A DNA stretch of 64,000 nt from Simmondsia chinensis (taxonomy: Eukaryota; Streptophyta; Magnoliopsida; Caryophyllales; Simmondsiaceae): positions 30,978,638 through 31,042,637 of the forward strand of contig JAGTTD010000010.1 of NCBI GenBank assembly GCA_018398585.1, read 5' to 3'. Below are positions 55,525-64,000 of this stretch, one piece after another (position 1 is the first letter of the stretch; every line of letters begins with the position of its first letter). The position numbers and the translations under genes are program-made. The notes beneath the pieces are model-generated. The model did no database searches. It had not been told where the DNA came from and was given only the letters and a program-made list of their open reading frames with translations.

Positions 55525-55925
55525 TGTTGGTGTATTTTCAAAATAAATAAAAGATGATTTGGTGAGGCATGTCTCTTCATGAAAGGAAGTGTTACTTTGT
55601 GAAAGGATGTGTCTATTCATAAAAAGGCACTTAAAAACTATAAATAACTCCTTCATTCTAACGTCTAAAAGATGATAAATTTATGAAAAATATTGCAAGA
55701 AACATTTGAGTGAATTCATAAGAAAGTGTTGTGAAAAGTACTTGTAAACTTTATTCTCATTGATATCTCTTCTATTCCTCCTTACACACACTTTCACTTC
55801 ATATTTTTGGTTGTTGTATCCCCAAGACTATTTTGTTAAGCCAAAATAAGTTTTAAGGAAAGTGATTACACACCCTCGACACTTGAAATCTTTTAGTTAC
55901 CCGGTTCATAAGAATTTCCCCAGCA
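55525..55925 (+). repeat. LTR-like segment, copy A
   Basis: Bounded by TGTTGG ... CCAGCA, with a TATA-type box (CTATAAATAACTCC, about 55639-55652) and T-rich downstream DNA. It starts exactly where the LINE homology ends. No PBS follows, although ATGGCTTCTTCT and ATGGCGAACTTCG shortly after resemble the start of a copia gag. Copy B is 60323-60739. Orientation and status are uncertain. Confidence 0.35.
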
Positions 55926-56690
55926 ATCTTAAGACTTAATTTCATTTATGAAAATGGCTTCTTCTTTCTTATGCTAATGGCGAACTTCGTGAGTTTGGAG
56001 ATCAATGAAAGCAATTAAGAGAGAGGACTGAGACTTTTTTCTTGGATCTATCTCTGATATGAAATGATAAGGATCAAGGTATGTCTTATGATTTAACTAT
56101 ATGTGAAATATGGTTTATGCTCCGTATGTTTCGGGGGAAAACCACATTCTAGGAAGTGGTTTTCCCCTTTTCCTTTGTTTGGCGCATCATTAGCTCAAGG
56201 AAAAGGTCTTTCGACAGAAAATATTTTCCCTTAAAATGAAGGAAAATGACTTCCCTTTCAAAATGGGGGAAGTCGTGATTCTAAGTGGCTCAAAAACCTT
56301 CATCGTTATCATCATGCAAATCGAGATCGAATCAAAATAAACCAGACTGCACTGTAGACATTTAACGTCAACATAGGACAAGAATTAAACAGAATAATTA
56401 AAAGCAGTTTGGATATTACTTTATTATTATTGCTATAGAATAACTTTAATCAAGTTGAATTGTTATATAATATTATAGAAGAAAATTATCTAGGTAATAT
56501 TTTAGCATTTATTATATATATATATTATGATATTTCAGTAATATCCAATGATGGGCCCTAAAGTTTAAAAATTTCCCCATGAGTCAAGTATTTTTTTTGC
56601 CAAAATTTAGTATATTTTAAATGAAAACAACAATTTATATGTATCTTATATCATAATGCAATAATTTCTTTTGTCCGAAAATTCTAACAT
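55926..56690. other. Repeat-unit DNA with a TIR-element end
   Basis: Includes, at about 56120-56300, the CTCCGTATGTTTCGGGGG / GGTTTTCCCCTTTTCC sequence related to the TIR element at 40553. Otherwise AT-rich. Repeated almost unchanged at 60740-61500. No coding recognised. Confidence 0.4.
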
Positions 56691-58406
56691 GACATGTTTT
56701 TTGATAATATATAAGTAATTTTTGTTAGAATGTGGTACAATATATATACATAAGTGATAAAATTTCTTGATAATATCAGCTTCGGGAGAATGAAGACAGA
56801 TGACCAGAAGATCTGAATAGAGAATAGGACCGATCTGATAAGCTGCAAGCGCCCGGCATAAGATAAAGCACGAGATGTCCAAAGCTGGATGTGAGCAAGG
56901 ATGCGGTCTAAAAGAGGCTTACAGTCAATGAGCAGTAGCCTCGTCATGATGAGCGGTTCTCCCAAATACCTGACTGGGCACTGACCCAACCGAAACCCCA
57001 AAATATCGAGGAGAGTCCGTTAAAGCTCAGAGTCAACCCCAACAATGAAGATGGTGCTCTTTGCTACATTCGAGGACAACCCCGACAATGCAGCAAACGA
57101 TATAAAGTCTCACGAATAACTGACAAATTGCCCTCTTCAGCCTCACTAAAAATCATAAGGTCATCAGTAAAGCACAAGTTAGTAAGGCTGGCACTTTGGC
57201 AACGAGGATGAAAGCGAAACCTTGGATCAAAAGATGCATGGTGAAGCAAACCCGTAAGCCCTCCATGGCAATAACAAAGAGGTAGGGTGAGAGAGGATCC
57301 CCCTGCCTTATGCCCCTACTCGTGCCGAAAAAACCATGGACCTCGCCGTTAATGGCGACTGAAATTCTGGCTGTGGAAAGACACTCCCATACCCATATGA
57401 CCTCAGGTATACCCATACAGTGCATAGCAGTAAGAATGAACTCCCAGCGCACCGTGTCAAAAACCTTGCGAAAATCAACCTACAAAGCGCATCGAGGCGA
57501 AAGTGTCCGAAGGTGATAGTTGCGCAGAAGCTCCTGAGCCAACATAATACAATCAGATATCCTCCGCCCAGGAACGAAGGCAGACTGCGAGTCATCAATG
57601 ACGTAAGGAAGACCCCTCTTCAGCTTATTTGCAATGATCTTAGTGATGCATTTAGTGATCACATTGCAACAGGAGATCGGGCGAAAGTCAGTGAAAGTGG
57701 AGGGATTCTCCACCTACGAGATCAAGCTGATGCGAGTGGAGTTCAGAGCGCCAAGCATGCGTCAAGACTGAAAGAAAGACTGGATAGCCCGAACAACATC
57801 ACGCTCCACCACGTCCCAAGCCCTCTTAAAAAAGAGGAAGGTGAGCCATCAGGGCCAGGCGCCCTATAATCACCAGTGGAGAACAATGTATCTCTCACCT
57901 CAACATGAGTAATCGGAACAGATAGCAGACTAGCCTGATCCTCAGAACGAGGGGTCTGAAAGAGCTTCGAAATATCCTCACAAAGCGGTCCACTCGGCTC
58001 TGTCAATAAGTCTCAAGTAGGGGACTCCTACCTCAGAAACCTCACTGTCATTGTACGTCCTCCTACCATCAGCACGAATGATAGAAGAGATCTGGCTCCT
58101 AGCCTGCCGATGCGTGATAGAATGGAAAAACCGGGTGCCCTGATCTCCTAAAGAGATCCACTGGATGCGAAACTTCTGACGATAGAAAGCCTCCTCATCC
58201 TTACACAACCGTGAGTACTCCCGAGATAGACGACGCACCTCCTTACGAAGTAATATACTCTCGGGCCCATCATCTAGAGCTCGCTGTGCCTCCGTCCAGG
58301 CATCCCTCGCTACCACAACCCGAGCCGATATGTAGCTATAATTTCTAGCATTGAGGGCCTTCAGCTCACCCTTCAACCTCTTCAGCTTCTGAGTGAGCTG
58401 AAACAT
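56690..58406 (-). pseudogene. LINE ORF2 reverse transcriptase
   Basis: Minus-strand blocks in order: 'RIQWISLGDQGTRFFHSITH' (58180-58090), 'SVPITHVEVRDTLFSTGDYR' and 'APGPDGSPSSF' (57840-57910), 'FTDFRPISCCNVITKCITKI' (57640-57700), 'SQSAFVPGRRISDCIMLAQE', 'VDFRKVFDTVRWEF' after a stop, 'RGIRQGDPLSPYLFVIAMEG' (57260-57320), 'FTDDLMIFSEA' (second Asp pair kept, about 57130-57165), then 'YLGEPLI' and 'SYAGRLQLIRSVL'. At least three frameshifts and stops. It ends within the thumb; zf-RVT and the 3' end are missing. Confidence 0.85.
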
Positions 58407-58409
58407 AGG

Positions 58410-59228
58410 CTAGCCCTCAATACTAGTCTCCCAAACCCTCCTCACAGTAGGTAAAAACTTCTCATGGTCAGCCCAAAAGTTAAAGAACTTGAAAGGGAGC
58501 CGCAATGTGCGGCGCTCTCTAAGGCCTTTAATTACAAAGGGACAATGGTTAGAACATAACTCCCATGGAAGGAACTCAGCAGATGAGGAAGAATAAGTGC
58601 GAAGCCAGCCCTCGCTCATCATGCACCAGTCGAGATGCCTCAGAATGAGAGCATCCCCATCTAACCCATTGGACCATGTGTAATGTAGCCCAGAGAACGG
58701 CAGAACTGTGCACTCAGAATCATGAACACAGTCCCTTAAGTCATCCATGTGGCCAGGCCAAGAGTCCTGACCACCTCTCCTGTCACTCAGACTGAGGATA
58801 GCATTAAAGTCCCCAAGGAGTATCCAAGGCTCCCCCTGAAGACCAACACTGGCTCCTCGAATATACCTCCATAGCTCCCGACGCTGTCTCAGCTCGTTAA
58901 AGCCATAGACAAATGTAGTAGTGAAGTCCACATCACCTCGGGTATCAGAAACACGGCAGGTGAGATACTGATCTCCACCCTGTACTCTCATGACACCGTA
59001 GAAAGTCGGATCCCATAAAACAATGATGCGACACCCATGGGGTTGAACCCCACTAATAAGAAACTGTCAGCACTCAGCACAGCGGGTAATAGCGGACTCG
59101 ACAAAAACAAGGTTGGTCTTGGTCTGAACCAAGCCAACTAGACTCAAACGACTAGAAGAGATCCAGCGACGCACATCACTGATAGTATTGGGGTAATTAA
59201 ACCCCCTCACATTCCAGCATCCTATCAT
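58410..59228 (-). pseudogene. LINE ORF2 endonuclease
   Basis: ORF2 probably starts at ATG 59228: 'MIGCWNVRGFNYP' contains the conserved WNVRG block of apurinic-type LINE endonucleases. After one stop near 59070, the open piece 58410-58991 holds 'WILLGDFNAILSLSDR', 'YTWSNG', 'RHLDWCM' and 'CSNHCPFV', where SDHxP is expected (Asp replaced by Asn). The enzyme nicks target DNA; this copy is dead. Same frame as the start of the RT part, separated by a stop at 58407-58409. Confidence 0.85.
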
Positions 59229-59299
59229 GGGAAATTGGAGAACTATCGCGGTCCCCCACGGCCTTTACGGCCACCATGAGTACCCTGAGCATCCTGAGC

Positions 59300-59820
59300 G
59301 CCCCGAGTAGCCTGAATACCCTAAGCAACGAGAGCAGCAGTAGAGCACGTAACACGAACATCTAGAGCAGGGTTGGGAGGAGCATCCGAGGCAGATGCCT
59401 CCCCAAACTGCTGCTCGGCCAGAAGAATGAACCGGTTCGGAGAATCGACACTAGAAGCTGTCTCCCCGGGCCGGCTCTCAGCACAAGCAAGAGGCTCATA
59501 AATCCCCAAAAAGGGCGTCCTGAGCTGCCTCAACCTCCATAGGAACAAGAGCCAGACCCAGATCCTCTGCCGAGCTAGCTTTCTCACCATCAGCGGACGA
59601 ATTTGCGTGGGACGATCCAATGCCCAGCACGGGCCTGATAGCACCAAGCCCCAAATTGGGCCCGGTGTGAGCCGCAGGTCTCTTCCTACGAACGACTCTC
59701 CACTCCTCCAACGGTCTAGCGGCAACCAAGCCACCAGACCCGCCCCCATCAACCGTAGTGACACCCACCCGCACAAGCACCGGCGCCGGCGCCGTGAGGC
59801 CACCCGAAGTCTCAGCACCC
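59300..59820 (-). pseudogene. LINE ORF1 C-terminal part
   Basis: The minus strand carries 'RPLEEWRVVRRKRPA' (within 59496-59780) and, after a frameshift, 'SPNRFILLAEQQFGEASASD' (within 59321-59460). These resemble the C-terminal end of plant LINE ORF1 (x-W-x-x-V-x-x-K and N-R-F-x-x-L). The N-terminal RNA-binding part is cut off at 59820, where the second direct repeat begins. Confidence 0.55.
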
Positions 59821-59823
59821 GAA

Positions 59824-61678
59824 GAGTATTGAGACGGCCACTACATGAGAGGAGATTGAATTCCCAAGAAGCTAGCCAAGACTAGATGTTTTCAATCAAG
59901 GTTTTCAAGTGTATTGAAGGCTCTAGAGTGTAGCCTAAAGGAATACAAAGATACTTTATTGGAAGTTGACACTTTTATAGATGAGTGCAAATGCAATTTT
60001 TGATGTTCGAGTAATTTTGACTCTATGGACATTTATTTTTAGCCATGAAACTAATTTGAAGTCTCTCAAAACTCTTCTAACATTTTGAAGTCTGTCTTCC
60101 TTAGCTTTGCAAAAGATGAGAAGGAAATAAGAATACTGAAAGTATAAAAGTTTGACAAGGGGAACCTTGATGTGTTATTTGGAGACTAGAAAGGACACAA
60201 TTGTTTTGGCTCGTATTAATGAATAGTAAAGAAGCTAGACCATAATAATGAGAAGAAAGGGGAAAACAAGGTCTCTTTGTCTAAGGAATTTGTGCGTTTT
60301 GAAGGGCTTGGTAAGTGAGCCATGTTGGTGTATTTTCAAAATAAACAAAAAATGATTTGGTGTCTTTTGGGTGAAGAGGCATGTCTCTTTGTGAAATGAA
60401 GTGTTACTTTGTGAAAGGATGTGTCTCTTCATAAAAAGGCACTAAAAACTATAAATAACTCCTTCATTCTCAAGTTTAAAAGATGATAAATTTATGAAAA
60501 ATATTGCAAGAAACACTTGAATAAATTCATAAGAAAGTGTTGTGAAAAGTACTTGTAAACTTTATTCTCATTGATACGTCTTCTATTTCTCCTTACACAC
60601 ACTCTCACTTCATATTTTTGGTTGTCTTTGTATCCCCAAGACTATTTTGTTAAGCCAAAATAAGTTTTAAGGAAAGTGATTACACACCCTCGACACTTGA
60701 GATCTTTTAGTTACCCGGTTCATAAGAATTTCCCCATCAATCTTAAGACTTAATTTTATTTATGAAAATGGCTTCTTCTTTCTTTTGTTAATGGCGAACT
60801 TCGTGAGTTTGGAGATCAATGAAAGCAATTAAGAGAGAGGAGTGAGACTTTTTTCTTGGATCTTTCTTTAATGTGAATTGATAAGGATCAAGGTATGTCT
60901 TATGATTTAACTATATGTGAAATATGGTTTATGCTCCGTATGTTTCGGGGGAAAACCACATTCTAGGAAGTGGTTTTCCCCTTTTCCTTTGTTTGGCGCA
61001 TCATTAGCTCAAGGAAAGGGTTTTCCGATAGAAAATATTTTCCCTCAAATGAAGGAAAATGATTTCCCTTTCAAAATGGGGGAAGTCGTGATTCTAAGTG
61101 GCTCAAACACCTTCGTGGTTTTCATCATGCAAATCGAGATCGAATCAAACTAAACCAGACTGCACTGTAGACATTTAACGTCAACATATGACAAGAATTA
61201 AACTGAATAATTAAAAGCAGTTTGGATATTGCTTTATTATTATTGCGATAGAATAACTTTAATCAAGTTGAATTGTTATATAATATTGTAGAAGAAAATT
61301 ATCTAGGTAATATTTTAGCATTTATTACATAGATATTATGATATTTCAGTAATATACAATGATGGGCCCTAAAGTTTAAAAATTTTCTCATGAATCAAGT
61401 ATTTTTTTGCCAAAATTTAGTATATTTTAAATGAAAACAACAATCTATATGTACCATATATCATAATGCAATAATTTCTTTTGTCCGAAAATGCTAACAT
61501 GGCATGTTTTTTGATAATATTTATGTAATTTTTGTTAGAATATGGTACAATGTATATACACAAGTAATAAAATTTTTTGATAATATCAGCTTCGGGAGAA
61601 TGAAGATAGATGACCAGAAGACCTGAATAGGGAACAGGACCGATCTGATAAGCTGCAAGCGCCCAGCATAAGATAAAG
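59824..61678. repeat. Direct repeat copy B (1.86 kb)
   Basis: Second copy of 55026-56868 with small indels (offset 4798 at the start, 4810 at the end). It includes the LINE RT fragment (59824-60322), the LTR-like segment (60323-60739), the TIR-end fragment (60930-61100) and about 100 bp of the other LINE's RT (about 61580-61678). It breaks off at AGATAAAG, where copy A continues into the LINE. Confidence 0.85.
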
Positions 61679-61799
61679 GGATACTTAGCCATATGCCCTT
61701 AATGTTGGAAAAAACACTGACTTACGGTTATAGATTCTCAAACACACGTCCCCTCACCACAATAAAGGGATACTTAGCCACCCATGCATATGCCCTTAA
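61679..61799. repeat. Duplicated junction in front of the LTR
   Basis: GGGATACTTAGCC ... ATATGCCCTTAATGTTGGAA occurs at 61679-61711 and again at 61768-61806 with an 8-10 base difference. Both contain the LTR start TGTTGGAAAAAA, so flank plus LTR tip appear to have been duplicated. Confidence 0.7.
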
Positions 61800-64000
61800 T
61801 GTTGGAAAAAAGTAACTCCAGTTCGGAAAATAAACTCTGATACCGATTATTGGGTTCACAATTTTTCCACTGTGGTCACGACAAGGGGTACCTATTAGAG
61901 AACTTAAAGTAGGAGACTCTTCTCTCTATATAAGCCCCCGGTCGGAGAGTCACGCTTCGTGACACCTCACGTGCGAGAGTTCTCGGGAATAGGTTTATCT
62001 CTATAAACCCTTTGCCCTAATACCGGCTGTTGGGACACATTTCAAAAATTCTCCCTAATTTTATAAAGTTTACACGGCAGAAGGATTTAAAATTCATAAT
62101 TCTAAACATAGGGTTGATTTAAAATTCCTAATTTTAGATCTGCAAATTTAAATTCATAATTTAGATCTACATATCTAAATTCTTGATTTAGATCGATAGG
62201 CCTTTTACTCTAAAATATTCATAACAATACATAAGCTTAAATAAGCATAATGACAAATATTGTAAATAAATAGAAAAGTGAAAACTAAAGGTGAAGGAAC
62301 AAAGAACATACCTGGGCTTGCTCCAAAATAAGAAAACTAGAAAGAAATAATAATCTTCAAAAGAATACTAGAAATCGAGACCATACCTCGATCGGTCGGG
62401 AGAGTGGCTCCAAAAAATATTGAACTACGAAAGAAAAATTTCAACGAAAATTTTTCTTTCCAATTAGGTCTCTGAAACAATTCCAGAAACACAAAATAAT
62501 TTATTTCAATTCAATACCAAACTCTTGGAATAGGTACCTCCATTATAGGAGTATACCGGAGCGAAAACAAGCTATTAAATCAATGTAGGATTGACAGCTT
62601 TTAAACAAAGGGCGTCGTTTTAAAACAACAACAGGCCAAGACACAACGTTTGGGAACGGGGCCAAAACATGCGTGTTTAAGCCAATCGAATGCTGCGACG
62701 TGGCAGTGTTTGATTCGTCCTCGAGCGGGGACATGGATAACCCCTAGGTAGCGTGAGTGCGTGACACGTGTCACGCTCTGATTGGAGGAAAGCGTGCCAC
62801 GCGGATTCCTACTATGTAAACGTGGTTTTTCATTTTTTTTTTTGGCTTTTGTTTTGTTTCCCACATGTAAAAATTCATCTTATAAATTTTAATTTTTAAA
62901 AATTATTTTATTTATAATTTATAATTTTTAGTTTGGCAAAATTAAATTTACTCATCTAATGAATAAATTAATTCATCTCATGAATTCTTTAATGTTTTTA
63001 CTATGGCAATAAATACAGAGGCTTGTGCAGGAACCTCAGGGACAATTTAAATCTAGCTCCAAATGGGTTAAATTAATTATCTCATAAAATAATTTAATTA
63101 CCATTTAATGAGTCTTACTTCCACTAAATAAATCTCACTGCACTTCAGACTTAAACCATTTATTCGATATTTTCCTAATAGACTGTATCGATAACAACAA
63201 TCCCTCCACTAGATGTCCATGACAAAGGATAAATATAACTATTACTATTATCCTTCTTACAGCTTCTCCATTAGTTATCGACTTGCCCTTTCACTGAATA
63301 ATTCATTTACACTTTAACATATTCACAGTATAAATTTCAAATGTCAAACACTTGGAATACTTTGGCCAAAGTTTTCGAACTATTCAAATATTTTCGAATC
63401 AATGAAGGGGATATCTATATCTCATAAGAGACTGTAGATTACCTATTGAATATTTGATCCTTATCAAACTTCACGCCACTACCCAATGTATATGGGAATT
63501 CAGTCATGCGTTTAGACCTTACTTATAGTGCATCAAGGTAGCTAACACTTCATGCACAAGTCCAGAATACTCTCAGGATTTAGAGTTATTGTTCAAACAA
63601 TACAATATGAATCACTCATCTCCGATAGTAGTCGAGAAACAAGTAATCCACATGGTCCAACTCAGTGTGTCAATCTTATTAAACATACCAATTTAACACT
63701 TTTGGATCACTATCTATATGCTCAAGATACGCCATCTAAAGTGTCACGTTATAGTCTTAGCATACAAGTTGTCCAAACTTATCTTTAACTATGAGTCTTT
63801 CAAATAACAATCCATACCATTTGTTCTAAGTCTATCTGTAGATTAATCTCATAAACCAATTAGAACAAACATGTGAATTGTAGCTTGAAGACTACACCAA
63901 TCTCATGGATGTTTCCAAAAAGAAAATTGAATGTAGTATAAATACTCACTTACATAAATTTAACAAAAAAATGACTGGAACTCAAATTTTATTTATTAAT
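61800..64000 (-). repeat. Third LTR of the inner copia family (cut by window end)
   Basis: Starts TGTTGG and follows the LTRs at 10104-12372 and 16610-18872 block by block, including the GTCACGCTTCGTGAC hairpin at 61949-61963. It reaches ACTCAAATTTTATTTATTAA, which corresponds to about 18825 in the other copy, so roughly 50 bp of LTR lie beyond the window. It carries more substitutions than the other two have between them. Solo LTR or full element cannot be told. Orientation follows the family alignment. Confidence 0.88.

Larger units (their letters stand above)
55026..56868. repeat. Direct repeat copy A (1.84 kb)
   Basis: Aligns nearly base for base with 59824-61678, starting GAGCATTGAGATGG (A) / GAGTATTGAGACGG (B) and ending ATAAGATAAAG in both. 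The last 100 bp are the C-terminal RT part of the LINE at 56690-59820. Confidence 0.85.

Noticed and set aside
59321..59885. Arg-rich plus- and minus-strand frames in GC-rich DNA as novel genes
   Set aside because: They overlap a degraded LINE ORF1 C-terminus; the frames carrying ORF1-like motifs explain the composition.
55026..61678. An LTR retrotransposon with 1.85-kb LTRs that captured a LINE
   Set aside because: The repeats lack TG...CA ends, PBS and PPT, contain LINE coding fragments themselves, and no TSD flanks the pair. Tandem duplication fits better.

Overview
The window is nuclear DNA from a flowering plant, probably a eudicot; the species cannot be named from sequence alone. The evidence is one multi-exon gene with GT-AG introns, an AT-rich background, and dense remains of plant transposon families: Ty1/copia and Ty3/gypsy LTR elements, L1-type LINEs, SINEs, hAT, PIF/Harbinger and foldback MITEs, and a small Helitron. 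There is no sign of prokaryotic or organellar gene organisation.

Only one gene looks functional: a four-coding-exon RFS6/DIN10/SIP-type gene at 49227-53402 (+). Its exons join into a 755-residue GH36-like protein (raffinose synthase / alkaline alpha-galactosidase family) with intact catalytic motifs. A likely leader lies at about 46.45-49.23 kb: two ACGTG boxes, a CT-rich 5' UTR, a 78-codon uORF if spliced as predicted, and a small middle exon. Its long leader intron and intron 3 hold SINE and MITE insertions.

Layout: 1-5.4 kb holds AT-rich DNA, a PIF/Harbinger-like element and an old gypsy element that keeps only gag and protease. 6.5-8.7 kb is a decayed LINE ORF2 (-). 8.77-25.30 kb is a nested stack: a hAT-like element was entered by a copia element (9574-24965, perfect 5-bp duplication AAACC), whose left LTR was entered by a second copia element with 2.27-kb LTRs (10104-18872). 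25.3-34.2 kb holds SINEs, LINE pieces, hAT MITEs and a Helitron-like element in AT-rich DNA. 34267-40320 is a near-complete but dead gypsy element (+) with a 715-bp hAT element in its RT gene. 40.5-45.3 kb holds a TIR element containing a SINE-like copy whose head resembles 5S rRNA, a short LTR element and a MITE.

Downstream of the gene, 54.0-61.7 kb is a LINE-rich segment. A 1.85-kb sequence lies on both sides of a decayed LINE, and both copies end inside the same LINE RT sequence, which suggests a truncated tandem duplication with a 4.8-kb period. The window ends inside a third LTR (61800-64000) of the inner copia family.

No novel protein system was found. The most unusual signals are the 5S-headed SINE, the three-level nest, the LINE-containing tandem duplication, the repeat-filled leader of the inner copia element, and the uORF/leader structure of the RFS6-like gene.
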